From assembly GCA_009379975.1 (NCBI GenBank), contig WHSS01000012.1, positions 1 through 43,022 on the forward strand: a DNA stretch of 43,022 nt, written 5' to 3'. The number at the start of each line of letters is the position of its first letter. Position 1 is the stretch's first letter. Below, piece by piece: positions 16,482 to 24,780 of this stretch. The notes under the pieces are model-generated. The model searched no databases, had not been told where the DNA came from, and was given only the letters and a program-made list of their open reading frames with translations. A program made the position numbers and the translations under genes. Source of the stretch: Actinophytocola sp. Its GTDB lineage: Bacteria; Actinomycetota; Actinomycetes; Mycobacteriales; Pseudonocardiaceae.

Positions 16482-17813
16482 ATGACGTCATCTGAACCGC
16501 TTCAGCCCCGCACCGGGGCTGATCCGAGCCGCCACAATCTCGACCCTCATCTCGATCGGTACGCAGCGCGCACCGAAGGCATGACCGCGTCGGAGATTCG
16601 AGCGTTGTTTGCGGTGGCCAGCAGGCCGGAGGTGGTATCGCTGGCGGGCGGTATGCCGAACCTCGGCGCGCTCCCGCTCGAGTCGCTCGCCACCCAGTTG
16701 GCGGCGACGATCGCCGAGGACGGCATGGTCGCGCTGCAGTACGGTTCCGCGCACGGCGTGCCGAAGCTGCGCGAGCAGATCTGCGAACTCATGGCGCTGG
16801 AAGGCGTCACGGCGCATCCGGACGACGTCGTGGTGACCGTCGGCTCCCAGATGGGCCTCGACCTGGTCACCCGGGTGTTCTGCGACCCTGGCGACGTGGT
16901 GATCGCCGAAGGCCCGTCCTACGTCGGCGCGCTCGGCTCCTTCAGCGCCTACCAGGCCGACGTCGTACACGTGACCATGGACGATGACGGCCTCGTGCCC
17001 GAGCGGCTGGAAGCGGCGCTGGCCGAGGTTGCGAAGCAGGGCAAGCGCGCGAAGTTCCTCTACACGATCCCGAACTTCCACAACCCGGCAGGCGTCACCC
17101 TCGCGGTGAACCGGCGCGCCGAAATCCTGGAGATCTGCCGGAAGCACGGCGTGCTCGTGCTGGAAGACAACCCGTACGGCCTCCTCGGCTTCGACGGGCA
17201 GACCTACCCGGCGCTGCGGGCCAGCGACCCGGACAACGTCGTCTACCTCGGGTCGTTCTCGAAGACGTTCGCCTCCGGCCTGCGGGTCGGCTGGGTGCTC
17301 GCGCCGCACGCGATCCGGGAGAAACTGGTGCTCGCCGCCGAGTCCGCGACGCTGTGCCCGCCCACGCTGAACCAGTTGCTGGTCTCCCGTTACCTGACAT
17401 CGCACGACTGGATGGGGCAGATCAAGACGTTCCGCGAGACCTACCGCGATCGCCGCGACGCCATCGTCTCGGCACTGGAACAGCACATGCCGCCGGGCTG
17501 TAGCTGGACGCACCCCGATGGCGGGTTCTACGTGTGGGTCACCGTGCCGGAGGGCGTGGACACCAAGGCGATGCTGCCGCGGGCCGTCACCGCTCGCGTC
17601 GCGTACGCGTCCGGCACCGGCTTCTATGCGGACGGCTTCGGCAGCAGGCAGATGCGGCTGTCGTACTGCTATCCGACCCCTGAACGCCTCAAGGAAGGAG
17701 TGCGTAGGCTGGCCGCGGTACTCGAATCCGAACTGGAACTCGTGCGCACCTTCGGCACCGTGCATGCGCGGTTGACCTCCGGCCCGGAGTCACCCTCGCC
17801 CGACACCGAGTAG
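16482..17813 (+). CDS. PLP-dependent class I/II aminotransferase
   Basis: A fold-type I aminotransferase of the 2-aminoadipate/MocR-like branch, without a DNA-binding domain. Visible landmarks are SLAGGMPN near the N-terminus, LQYGSAHGVPKLRE, TVGSQMGLDLV, NFHNPAGVTL, EDNPYGLL and the PLP-lysine segment YLGSFSKTFASGLRVGW with Lys261. The C-terminal domain has HPDGGFYVWV and an arginine (MRLSYC) for the substrate carboxylate. The substrate is not evident. ATG 16482 is chosen over 16443 because a -10-like TACACT at 16435-16440 would start the transcript between them. The Ddl-like ligase gene follows 51 bp later, which suggests a shared role in amino-acid or peptide chemistry (inference). Confidence 0.9.
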   Translation: MTSSEPLQPRTGADPSRHNLDPHLDRYAARTEGMTASEIRALFAVASRPEVVSLAGGMPNLGALPLESLATQLAATIAEDGMVALQYGSAHGVPKLREQICELMALEGVTAHPDDVVVTVGSQMGLDLVTRVFCDPGDVVIAEGPSYVGALGSFSAYQADVVHVTMDDDGLVPERLEAALAEVAKQGKRAKFLYTIPNFHNPAGVTLAVNRRAEILEICRKHGVLVLEDNPYGLLGFDGQTYPALRASDPDNVVYLGSFSKTFASGLRVGWVLAPHAIREKLVLAAESATLCPPTLNQLLVSRYLTSHDWMGQIKTFRETYRDRRDAIVSALEQHMPPGCSWTHPDGGFYVWVTVPEGVDTKAMLPRAVTARVAYASGTGFYADGFGSRQMRLSYCYPTPERLKEGVRRLAAVLESELELVRTFGTVHARLTSGPESPSPDTE

Positions 17814-17864
17814 CCTGCGCACCGACGCCTAACTGTCCAATGTAGACCTGAGGAGTTGTGCCGA

Positions 17865-18809
17865 GTGGCAGATCGTACTGTGGCCGTGCTCGCGGGCGGG
17901 CTTTCGCACGAACGTGACGTCTCACTGCGCTCCGGGCGCAGGCTTTCCGCGGCACTGCGGGCGCAGGGCTGCCACATCGAAGAGTGGGACACCGACGCCG
18001 AGCTCATCACCAGGCTGCGTTCCGAACGACCCGCCGCCGCGGTGGTCGCGCTGCACGGCGGCGAGGGAGAGAACGGTTCCGTGCAGGCGGTGCTGGAGAT
18101 GCTCGAGGTGCCCTTCGTCGGCACGAGCGCGCCAGCCTGCCGCCGGGCGTGGGACAAGCCGATCGCCAAGGCGGAGCTCGCCGAGGCAGGCTTCCACACC
18201 CCGGACTGGGTCGTGCTGCCGCACAGCACGTTCCGGGAGCTCGGCGCGCAGGCCGTGCTCGACGCGATGGTCGAGCGGCTCGGGCTGCCGATGATCCTCA
18301 AGCCGGATCAGGGTGGCTCCGCCCTCGGCGCGCAGGTCGTCACCGACGCCGCCGAACTGCCGGCCGCCATGGTCGGGTGCTTCGCCTACGGCGAGACGGT
18401 GCTTGCCGAGCGCTACATTTCCGGTGTCGAGGTCGCGGTGACGGTGGTCGAGTTGGGCGGCGAGCCCGAAGCGCTGCCCGCCGTCGAGATCGTGCCGGAG
18501 AGCGGGATCTACGACTACACCGCGCGCTACACCGCCGGGCTGACGGACTTCTTCGCACCGGCGCGGCTCTCGGACGACACGGCCAAGGCGGTCGGCGAGC
18601 TGGCCGTCGCGGCGCACCGGCACCTCGGGCTGCGTGACATCTCGCGCACCGACGCGATGATCGACTCCGACGGCGTGGTCCAGTTCCTCGAAGTCAACAT
18701 CTCGCCGGGGCTGACCGAGACGTCGACGGTGCCGATGGCGATGGAGGCCTCCGGGAAGTCCCTAGGCACCATCTACTCGGACCTCATCGACCAAGCCTGC
18801 GCGCGCTGA
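17865..18809 (+). CDS. D-alanine--D-alanine ligase family protein
   Basis: An ATP-grasp ligase of 314 residues. The family N-terminal signature HERDVSLRSG and the second landmark LHGGEGENGSVQ are followed by the ATP-grasp segment PMILKPDQGGSALG, the ligand loop SGIYDYTARY and the metal-binding end FLEVNISPGLTETS. It should join two D-amino acids, most simply D-Ala-D-Ala for peptidoglycan. Whether it is the housekeeping enzyme or a paralogue cannot be told from this window, and its pairing with an aminotransferase leaves other amino-acid substrates open. GTG 17865 is chosen because AGGAG at 17851-17855 is nine bases upstream; TTG 17856 touches it. The TGA stop lies at the start of a dispersed repeat. 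Confidence 0.88.
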   Translation: MADRTVAVLAGGLSHERDVSLRSGRRLSAALRAQGCHIEEWDTDAELITRLRSERPAAAVVALHGGEGENGSVQAVLEMLEVPFVGTSAPACRRAWDKPIAKAELAEAGFHTPDWVVLPHSTFRELGAQAVLDAMVERLGLPMILKPDQGGSALGAQVVTDAAELPAAMVGCFAYGETVLAERYISGVEVAVTVVELGGEPEALPAVEIVPESGIYDYTARYTAGLTDFFAPARLSDDTAKAVGELAVAAHRHLGLRDISRTDAMIDSDGVVQFLEVNISPGLTETSTVPMAMEASGKSLGTIYSDLIDQACAR

Positions 18810-18882
18810 AAGACGCCTTCAGTCCACTGGGTGGAGCGAAAGACGCCTTCAGTCCGTTGAACGGACTGAAGGCGTCTTTCAG
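18806..18882. repeat. Dispersed cloverleaf-like repeat, copy 3, with a perfect 20-bp hairpin
   Basis: The first unit (CTGAAAGACGCC from 18806, hairpin TCCAC/GTGGA at 18823-18827/18831-18835) supplies the ddl stop codon. The second forms a perfect 20-bp stem, 18838-18857 against 18861-18880, with loop TGA. It lies between convergent ddl and parB and probably terminates both. Confidence 0.85.
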
Positions 18883-18936
18883 CTACCGTCACCGTGACAA
18901 AACAACCTGGTGTGGTTGCGTGTCTGTTTTCGGTGT

Positions 18937-19935
18937 CTATTTCGCCCCTTTTGCCGCCTGGCCGTCGGCCATGATCGCCACGATGCGCTCGAGGTCGTCT
19001 ATCGAACCGAACTCGACCACGATGCGCCCCTTGCGCCTGCCGAGGTCGACCTTGACCTTCGTGTCGAAGGTATTCGAGAGCCGATCCGCGACCTCTTGCA
19101 ATCCGGGCGCCTGCATCGGCTTGCGGGCGGGCGCCTTGGTCTTCGCCGGCTCTTCCCGCTTGGTGAGGGTGACGGCTTCCTCGGTCGCACGCACCGAGAG
19201 CCCCTCGGCGACGATGCGGCCCGCGAGGTCCTCCTGGCGCCCGGCGTTCTCGAGGGAGAGCAGCGCGCGAGCGTGACCCGCGGACAGCACGCCCGCGGCG
19301 ACGCGCCGCTGAACCGGGAGGGGGAGCTTGAGGAGCCGGATGGTGTTCGTGATGACCGGACGGCTGCGGCCGATGCGGCCTGCCAGTTCCTCGTGCGTGA
19401 CTTCAAATTCCTCGAGCAACTGCTGATACGCCGACGCTTCTTCGAGCGGGTTCAGCTGCACCCGGTGAATGTTCTCCAGCAGCGCGTCGCGCAGCATCGC
19501 TTCGTCGGCGGTCTGCCGGACGATGGCGGGGATCTCGGTCAGGCCGGCCTGCTCGGCGGCGCGCAGCCGGCGCTCACCCATGACGAGTTCGTACGCCTCG
19601 TCCTCGAGCTGCCGTACGACGATCGGCTGCATCAACCCGAACTCACGGATCGAATGCTCGAGTTCGGCCAGTGCCTCTTCGTCGAAGACCTGGCGTGGCT
19701 GCTTGGGGTTGGGCTTGACCGACGCGACCGGCACCTCGCGGTAGACCGCGCCCGCGACCTCGCCACTGACCGGCTTGACCGCACCGTTGGCCGCGAACCA
19801 ATCGGCGTCCTTGACCAGCTTGATGGAGGGGGCGGCCGATGGCGCGCCGTTGGCTTCGCTCTCGGTCGGCGGACCGGTCGGGATCAGCGCGGCGAGGCCT
19901 TTCCCAAGGCCACCTCTCCGCTCGGGTTTACTCAC
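18937..19935 (-). CDS. parB: Chromosome-partitioning protein ParB
   Basis: A CTP-dependent DNA clamp that loads at parS and organises the origin region for segregation. The N-terminal [12 protein letters not shown] tag is the ParA-interacting start typical of chromosomal ParB. The core shows [17 protein letters not shown], the CTP-binding [12 protein letters not shown] motif and [14 protein letters not shown]. The helix-turn-helix region [22 protein letters not shown] reads parS. The C-terminal dimerisation domain ([19 protein letters not shown]) ends the 332-residue protein. It starts at GTG 19935, overlapping the parA stop by four bases. Three parS-type sites lie 1-2.1 kb upstream. Confidence 0.97.
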   Translation of the reverse strand: MSKPERRGGLGKGLAALIPTGPPTESEANGAPSAAPSIKLVKDADWFAANGAVKPVSGEVAGAVYREVPVASVKPNPKQPRQVFDEEALAELEHSIREFGLMQPIVVRQLEDEAYELVMGERRLRAAEQAGLTEIPAIVRQTADEAMLRDALLENIHRVQLNPLEEASAYQQLLEEFEVTHEELAGRIGRSRPVITNTIRLLKLPLPVQRRVAAGVLSAGHARALLSLENAGRQEDLAGRIVAEGLSVRATEEAVTLTKREEPAKTKAPARKPMQAPGLQEVADRLSNTFDTKVKVDLGRRKGRIVVEFGSIDDLERIVAIMADGQAAKGAK

Positions 19936-20849
19936 GCCGACTCCTTCTCTTCCACGCCACGCTCGGCGACCTCGCGCGCGGCGTCCATATAGCTCATCGA
20001 ACCACGCGACCCGGGGTCGTAAGCGAGAACTGTCTGCCCGTAGCCCGGTGCTTCGGACACCTTCACACTACGGGGGATAATCGTATTCAGAACGACCTCG
20101 CCGAAGTGTCGCCGAACTTCGTCGGCAACTTGGTCCGCCAGCTTGGTTCTGCCGTCGTACATCGTCAGCAGGATGGTCGAGACGTCCAGGCTGGGGTTGA
20201 GGTGCGACTGCACCAACTCGATGTTGCTCAGCAGCTGACCGAGGCCCTCCAGCGCGTAGTACTCACACTGGATCGGAATGAACACCTCGCGCGCGGCGAC
20301 GAGCGCGTTCACTGTGAGCAAGCCGAGCGACGGCGGGCAGTCGATGAAGACGTAGTCGATGTCGAGTTCGTCGAGGGACTGGCTGGTGAGTGCTTCCTTC
20401 AACCGGGACTCGCGCGATGCCATCGAAACGAGTTCGATCTCCGCGCCTGCCAAGTCGAGCGTGGCAGGCACGCAGAAGAGGTCGTCCGACTGGTCGCTCA
20501 CCGCGGTCGCATCGGGGAGCGAGACATCGCCGATGAGGACTTCATAGATGGACGGCGTCCCGGAGCGATGCTCGACGCCGAGCGCCGTGCTGGCGTTGCC
20601 CTGCGGGTCGAGATCGATCACCAACACCTTGAGGCCGTGCAGCGCGAGCGCGGCCGCGACATTGACGGCGCTCGTCGTCTTACCCACGCCGCCCTTCTGG
20701 TTGGCGATGGTCATGACACGTCGCCTGGTCGGCCGCGGTAGCGAGCCGGTTTCGGGGTGGAGTACCCGTGCGGCTCGCATCGCTTCGTCCGCGATGGGCG
20801 TCCAGCCTGGCCGGTTCGGGGTGTCGTCTTGTAGCGATGGCGAACTCAC
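19932..20849 (-). CDS. parA: Chromosome-partitioning ATPase ParA
   Basis: A Walker-type ATPase that works with ParB to move origins. The deviant Walker A box is [11 protein letters not shown] (Lys at residues 52 and 57 from the chosen start), followed by [12 protein letters not shown] and the Walker B-like [12 protein letters not shown]. The C-terminus contains [28 protein letters not shown] in pieces. GTG 20849 is chosen for its GGGGAGG site (CCTCCCC at 20861-20867 on the plus strand), giving 305 residues. A TTG at 20948 with GAGGGAG seven bases upstream would extend the protein by 33 residues and put a parS-like site inside the coding sequence, as in annotated mycobacterial ParA. I cannot decide finally between them. 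Confidence 0.95.
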   Translation of the reverse strand: MSSPSLQDDTPNRPGWTPIADEAMRAARVLHPETGSLPRPTRRRVMTIANQKGGVGKTTSAVNVAAALALHGLKVLVIDLDPQGNASTALGVEHRSGTPSIYEVLIGDVSLPDATAVSDQSDDLFCVPATLDLAGAEIELVSMASRESRLKEALTSQSLDELDIDYVFIDCPPSLGLLTVNALVAAREVFIPIQCEYYALEGLGQLLSNIELVQSHLNPSLDVSTILLTMYDGRTKLADQVADEVRRHFGEVVLNTIIPRSVKVSEAPGYGQTVLAYDPGSRGSMSYMDAAREVAERGVEEKESA

Positions 20850-20906
20850 GGGGTGTTGCACCTCCCCGCTGCCAATAGCGCCGTTGTCGGCCGATTCTGC
20901 ATGCAC

Positions 20907-20922
20907 CGTTTCACGTGGAACA
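20907..20922. other. parS-type ParB-binding site 1 (one mismatch)
   Basis: GTTTCACGTGGAAC at 20908-20921 differs by one base from the parS core GTTTCACGTGAAAC. It is just upstream of the chosen parA start, or inside an N-terminal extension if the TTG start is used. Confidence 0.88.
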
Positions 20923-21152
20923 TCCCTCGTCTTGTCTTGGTGTAGCAATCCAACGCTCCCTCGACCGTGCTAGCAACGTAGCTTCGGCTTTCCGCAAGGT
21001 GATCGCGGTATGCCCGTCCGCCGACCTAGTAACGCACCGGACCGCATCAGACAGCGGCGTCCATGACCACTCGACCGCGAAGCGCGATCACCATCCGAAC
21101 CCGGCGCGGCCTATCCTCCCACGCCGCCGATTCCGTTGAGAACAACACACGG

Positions 21153-21178
21153 GTGGGTTGGACAGAGAACACACCCAC
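21153..21178 (-). terminator. Possible hairpin after rsmG
   Basis: GTGGGT (21153-21158) pairs with ACCCAC (21173-21178) about 25 bp beyond the rsmG stop on the minus strand. The stem is short and lacks a U tract. The rest of the 20850-21203 gap holds parS 1 and nothing else I recognise. Confidence 0.3.
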
Positions 21179-21203
21179 GGACCAATCTCGCCAGTCGCGC
21201 CAC

Positions 21204-21893
21204 TTACTTTCGCTTGCCGCGCGTCCGGACGCCGGCACCGTGGTCGCGTTTGGCTACCGAGACTACCGTGATCGGGGATTCGATGACGCCCACCCCGCAT
21301 CGCAGTATCGACGGCTTGTCGCCCCCGGCCGAACGAACCGCCGCCGCGTCGCGGACGATCTCCTCCTCGGCGCTCGCACCCTTCAACGCGAGCAGCACAC
21401 CTCCGGTCCGAACCAGCGGCAGGCACCAGCCGGCCAGCTTCGCCAACGGCGCCACCGCGCGTGCCGTCACGACGTCCGCGCCCGCCAGCGAGTCCCGGAT
21501 CGGGCGCTCCTCCGCGCGGCCGCGCACCACGTCCACGTTGACCAACCCGAGCCGCTCGACCGCTTCCCGTAGCCACTCGATGCGGCGCGCCATCGGCTCC
21601 AGCAACGTGATGGCGATGTCCGGCCGGGCGAGCGCGAGCGGCACCCCGGGGAAGCCACCGCCGGATCCGACATCGACCACTCGCGACCGATCGGGGATCT
21701 GCTCCGCCAGCACCGCCGAGTTGAGGAGGTGCCGATCCCAGAGGCGGTCCAACTCGCGTGGTCCGATGACACCGCGCATCACGCCCTCGGCTCGGAGCAA
21801 CTCGATGAACGACACGGCGCCATCAAGACCGGGACCGAACACCGGCGCCGCGGCATCGGGGATTGACTCGCTGGTTGACTCTGCTGCGCTCAC
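21204..21893 (-). CDS. rsmG: 16S rRNA (guanine527-N7)-methyltransferase
   Basis: A SAM-dependent methyltransferase acting on G527 of 16S rRNA. Visible landmarks are GPRELDRLWDRHLLNSAVL, the SAM-binding VVDVGSGGGFPGVPLA and LLEPMARRIEWLRE, and RAVAPLAKLAGWCLPL near the C-terminus. The length of 229 residues is usual. Loss of this enzyme in other bacteria gives low-level streptomycin resistance (family knowledge). The GTG start at 21893 follows AGGGAAGA at a spacing of about nine. It lies between jag and parA in the conserved minus-strand origin block. Confidence 0.95.
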   Translation of the reverse strand: MSAAESTSESIPDAAAPVFGPGLDGAVSFIELLRAEGVMRGVIGPRELDRLWDRHLLNSAVLAEQIPDRSRVVDVGSGGGFPGVPLALARPDIAITLLEPMARRIEWLREAVERLGLVNVDVVRGRAEERPIRDSLAGADVVTARAVAPLAKLAGWCLPLVRTGGVLLALKGASAEEEIVRDAAAVRSAGGDKPSILRCGVGVIESPITVVSVAKRDHGAGVRTRGKRK

Positions 21894-21983
21894 CCAGACG
21901 ATTCTTCCCTAGCGGCTGGACCAGAGCTTCAGGCATACCAGTGGTTGGGCCAGCCGCGCACCGGTGGCCCACTCGACTGATCC

Positions 21984-21999
21984 CGTTTCACGTGAAACC
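21984..21999. other. parS ParB-binding site 2 (perfect core)
   Basis: The palindrome GTTTCACGTGAAAC occupies 21985-21998 in the gap between rsmG and jag. Confidence 0.95.
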
Positions 22000-22031
22000 G
22001 GGGGAGTGCGGCCGCCACCGAAGACCGGCGC

Positions 22032-22047
22032 CGTTTCACGTGAAACA
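22032..22047. other. parS ParB-binding site 3 (perfect core)
   Basis: GTTTCACGTGAAAC at 22033-22046, 48 bp from site 2 centre to centre, in the same rsmG-jag gap. Confidence 0.95.
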
Positions 22048-22085
22048 CAGCGGTGTAATTACCACGCGAACCGAGCAACAGAAAC

Positions 22086-22115
22086 GGGGCGGCCCATCAA
22101 CCGATGGACCGCCCC
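22086..22115 (-). terminator. Intrinsic terminator after jag
   Basis: GGGGCGG (22086-22092) pairs with CCGCCCC (22109-22115), with an inner CCATC/GATGG stem. On the minus strand the hairpin is followed by a T-rich stretch (GTTTCTGTT). It separates rpmH-to-jag from rsmG-parAB. Confidence 0.75.
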
Positions 22116-22139
22116 GCTGGGCTAGCTCTGAGGTGCCTG

Positions 22140-22787
22140 CTACTCCGGCAGCACGACCACGCGCCTGCGTGGCTCCTCGCCTTCACTCTCGCTCGTCACA
22201 CCGCTCACGGTCGCGACCGCGTCGTGCACGACCTTGCGCTCGAACGGCGTCATCGGCTGCAGCCGGACACTCTCGCCGGACTGCGCCACCCGCTCCGCCG
22301 TCGTGCGGCCGAGTTCGCTCAGCTCATCGCGACGGTCCGACCGCCAACCGGCGATGTCCAACATCAGCCTGCTGCGCACGCCGGTCTCCTGCTGCACCGC
22401 CAGCCGGGTCAACTCCTGCAGCGCCTCAAGCACGTTGCCTCGCGGGCCGACCAGCTTGTCGAGATCCTCGCCACCATCGATGCTGACGGCGGCGCGGCTA
22501 CCTTCGACGTCCAGATCGATGTCGCCGTCGTAGTCGAGGAGATCCAGCAGCCGCTCGAGGTAGTCGCCCGCGATGTCTCCCTCTTGCACCAGGACGCCGT
22601 CCACATCGGGGGAGGACTCCTCAGCCGCGTCGGGCTCGTCGCCGGACGCCTCCGCCGGCCCCTCGCTCGATGTCCTGGTGGAAGTCTCCGCGGTTTCGAC
22701 CACCGCTGCCGCCGGCTCGACGTCCTCGGTCGGCTCGGCTATCTCCGCGGCCTCGGCTGTAACAGCCTGCTGCACCGTCTCAGACAT
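22140..22787 (-). CDS. jag: Jag/KhpB family RNA-binding protein
   Basis: A 215-residue RNA-binding protein. The N-terminal ~75 residues are acidic and Ala-rich with no fold signal. A KH domain follows (ISIDGGEDLDKLVGPRGNVLEA in part; GPRGNVL is its GXXG loop), then an R3H domain (DIAGWRSDRRDELSELGRTTAERV in part, with MTPFERKVVHDAV). Its homologues bind RNA and affect cell division and envelope growth. It sits directly after yidC as in most bacteria. ATG 22787 is chosen because AAGGAG lies just upstream; the frame stays open for nine more codons. Confidence 0.93.
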   Translation of the reverse strand: MSETVQQAVTAEAAEIAEPTEDVEPAAAVVETAETSTRTSSEGPAEASGDEPDAAEESSPDVDGVLVQEGDIAGDYLERLLDLLDYDGDIDLDVEGSRAAVSIDGGEDLDKLVGPRGNVLEALQELTRLAVQQETGVRSRLMLDIAGWRSDRRDELSELGRTTAERVAQSGESVRLQPMTPFERKVVHDAVATVSGVTSESEGEEPRRRVVVLPE

Positions 22788-22835
22788 GTTCGTCTCCTTC
22801 TCTTCGCTGCACATAACCGGTGGGGGAAGCGGGCA

Positions 22836-24011
22836 TCAGCGCCGCTTGCGACTCGGCTTCTTCTTCGAGCCGCTGGCACGCGTCGGCGTGCCCGTGCCAT
22901 TCGCTCCCGAGGCGCCGGGCTTCGGCTTGTCCTTGCCGTTGCCCGTCGCTCCCGGCTCGCTCTTCGGCGCTTGCTTGCCGTCGGTGCCAGCCGGCTTGGT
23001 CGGCTTACCCGCATCCTTCGCACCCGTCGGCTTGGCACCCGGCTTCGTGCCCGGCGCCTTCGCCTGGCCGGGCTTCTGGCTCGGTTTCTGCCCTGGCTTC
23101 GGCGCCGGCTTCGTGCCCGGCGCGTTCGCGGGACGCTTCTTCTGCGCCGGCTTCTGGTCCGGACGTTGCCCCGGCTTCGGCGCGAGGTTGGTGCGCTTCT
23201 CGACCTTCTCCGCCTTCTTCGCCTCTTCTTCGCGGTCGATGCGGGTGTAGACGATGCGCTGCTGCATCAACGTCCATGCGTTGTTCGCCAGGAAGTAGAC
23301 GAGCAAGCCGATCGGCAGGAACGCACCGAACACCAGGAGCCCGATCGGGAAGATGTACAGCGTCAGCTTGTTCATGATCGCGGTCTGCTGGGTGGCCGAC
23401 GCGGGGTTCTGCCGGGCGACCGAGTGCCGGGCGGTGAGGTGCGTCAGGATGCTGGCGAGCACCACCAGCGGGATCGCCACCGGGAAGGCCTGCGGGTGAT
23501 AAGCGACCTGGTCACCGGCGGCGGTCAACCCGGTGTTGTAGATCGCCTCGCTCAAGTTCGTATCGAAGATGCTCGAGTCGACGTATTGGTTGACCTCGGT
23601 CAGGTTGAACGTGTAGTTCCCGGTGCCGATCCGCTGGTGATACGGGAACGCCCGGAGCGTGTGGTTCAGCCCGATGAACACCGGCACCTGCAGCAAGATC
23701 GGCAGGCACCCGCCTAGCGGGTTGACGCCGTGCTCCCGCTGGAGCTTCTGCATCGCCTGCGCCTGGCGCTGCTTGTCGTTCGCGTAGCGCTTCTGGATCT
23801 TCTTGATCTCGGGCGCGAAGTCCTGCATCTTCTTCATCGACCGGACCTGGCTGACGAACGGCTTGAACAGGATCGCCCTGATCGTGAACGTCAGGAAGAT
23901 CAGGCCAAGAACCCACGCGAGGACATTGTCTTCACCGAAGGCGAACCCGAACACCTTGTGCCACACCCACAAGACGAAGGTGATGGGGTAGTACAGCAGA
24001 ATTTCAAACAC
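22836..24011 (-). CDS. yidC: Membrane protein insertase YidC (Oxa1 family)
   Basis: It inserts and folds membrane proteins, alone or with SecYEG. Five hydrophobic segments are visible, starting at about residues 28-50 (VLAWVLGLIFLTFTIRAI) and including PLGGCLPILLQVPVFIGL, FPVAIPLVVLASIL, LYIFPIGLLVFGAFLPIG and a final one before MQQRIVYT. The cytosolic loop 1 carries the conserved basic run (MKKMQDFAPEIKKIQKRY). The last ~137 residues (from about 255) are a long Lys/Pro/Gly-rich tail with repeated KPGQ and PGTKP units, likely contacting the ribosome (inference). GTG 24011 follows AGGAG at about eight bases. yidD ends five bases upstream. Confidence 0.96.
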   Translation of the reverse strand: MFEILLYYPITFVLWVWHKVFGFAFGEDNVLAWVLGLIFLTFTIRAILFKPFVSQVRSMKKMQDFAPEIKKIQKRYANDKQRQAQAMQKLQREHGVNPLGGCLPILLQVPVFIGLNHTLRAFPYHQRIGTGNYTFNLTEVNQYVDSSIFDTNLSEAIYNTGLTAAGDQVAYHPQAFPVAIPLVVLASILTHLTARHSVARQNPASATQQTAIMNKLTLYIFPIGLLVFGAFLPIGLLVYFLANNAWTLMQQRIVYTRIDREEEAKKAEKVEKRTNLAPKPGQRPDQKPAQKKRPANAPGTKPAPKPGQKPSQKPGQAKAPGTKPGAKPTGAKDAGKPTKPAGTDGKQAPKSEPGATGNGKDKPKPGASGANGTGTPTRASGSKKKPSRKRR

Positions 24012-24016
24012 TACGG

Positions 24017-24379
24017 CTACTCCTGTATTGAGCTGTCAGGTCTCGGGGCACTTGCCTCGTGGCTGTCCCACGGCACGCGGAAGGTGAAGCGTTGTGGCAC
24101 CAGGTCGACTCCACCAGGGTGCCAGGGTGCGCACTTGAACAAGCGCAGCACGATGAGATACAGCCCACGGAGCCCGCCGTGGCGGGTCAGCGCGTCGACC
24201 GCGTAGGCACTGCAACTGGGGTAGAACCGGCAACTCGGCGCGAGGAGCGGCCCGAGCGCCTTCCGGTAAGCGCGGATCGGCAACAGCAGTAACCCCGCGA
24301 GCGGGCCCGGCCTCGTCCTTGTGTCGGTCGGCCGCTCGCACGATGCTGGCTCACGCACTTGCGTCTGGTTTCCGTTCAC
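24017..24379 (-). CDS. yidD: Membrane protein insertion efficiency factor YidD
   Basis: A small membrane-associated protein of the UPF0161 family, 120 residues. The core LLLLPIRAYRKALGPLL, the cysteine-containing CRFYPSCSAYAVDALTRHG and FKCAPWHPGGVD are all present. It is thought to help YidC-dependent insertion. The chosen GTG at 24379 overlaps the rnpA stop by four bases (GTGA). The N-terminal ~25 residues are not conserved, so a later start is possible but none has a better ribosome site. Confidence 0.93.
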   Translation of the reverse strand: MNGNQTQVREPASCERPTDTRTRPGPLAGLLLLPIRAYRKALGPLLAPSCRFYPSCSAYAVDALTRHGGLRGLYLIVLRLFKCAPWHPGGVDLVPQRFTFRVPWDSHEASAPRPDSSIQE

Positions 24380-24756
24380 GCGGGATCCTTGGCGGCGCCA
24401 GGCCGCGGTCCTTCGGTGAGCCGGAGCTTGCGGAGCGCGCCATCGAGGTCGCCACCGAGCTCCGCGCTCGACGCGGCGGCCGCGGGCGGAAGCGCTCTTA
24501 TCACCAACGCGCTCCCCGGCGGCAACGTTCCCCTGCGTTCGGCAACGAGGTGCCGGAGCCGTCGCGCGACCCGATGCCGCACCACCGAGTTGCCGACGGC
24601 CTTACTGACAATGAAGCCGGCCCGCACGGGCTCGGTGCCCGGTGCGGTGCCGGCTACGGCGTGCACGACAAGCCTGTGTCGACCGGCTCGCGCACCCCGG
24701 CGCAGCACCAGTCGAAAGTCCTCACTCCGCCGCAGTCGAGCGGACGTGGGTAACAC
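24376..24756 (-). CDS. rnpA: Ribonuclease P protein component
   Basis: The protein subunit of RNase P, which matures tRNA 5' ends together with RnpB RNA (not in this window). The N-terminus LPTSARLRRSEDFRLVLRRG and the basic helix VSKAVGNSVVRHRVARRLRH carry the family's RNA-binding residues. The 126-residue length fits actinobacteria. GTG 24756 lies 24 bp after the rpmH stop, the near-universal rpmH-rnpA arrangement, so co-transcription is expected. Confidence 0.95.
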   Translation of the reverse strand: MLPTSARLRRSEDFRLVLRRGARAGRHRLVVHAVAGTAPGTEPVRAGFIVSKAVGNSVVRHRVARRLRHLVAERRGTLPPGSALVIRALPPAAAASSAELGGDLDGALRKLRLTEGPRPGAAKDPA

Positions 24757-24780
24757 AGCCTGCCTCGCCGCACGGCGTGA

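Noticed and set aside
22104-23717. Long plus-strand frame opposite jag and yidC
   Set aside because: Jag and YidC are unmistakable on the other strand; the plus frame is low-complexity Arg/Leu.
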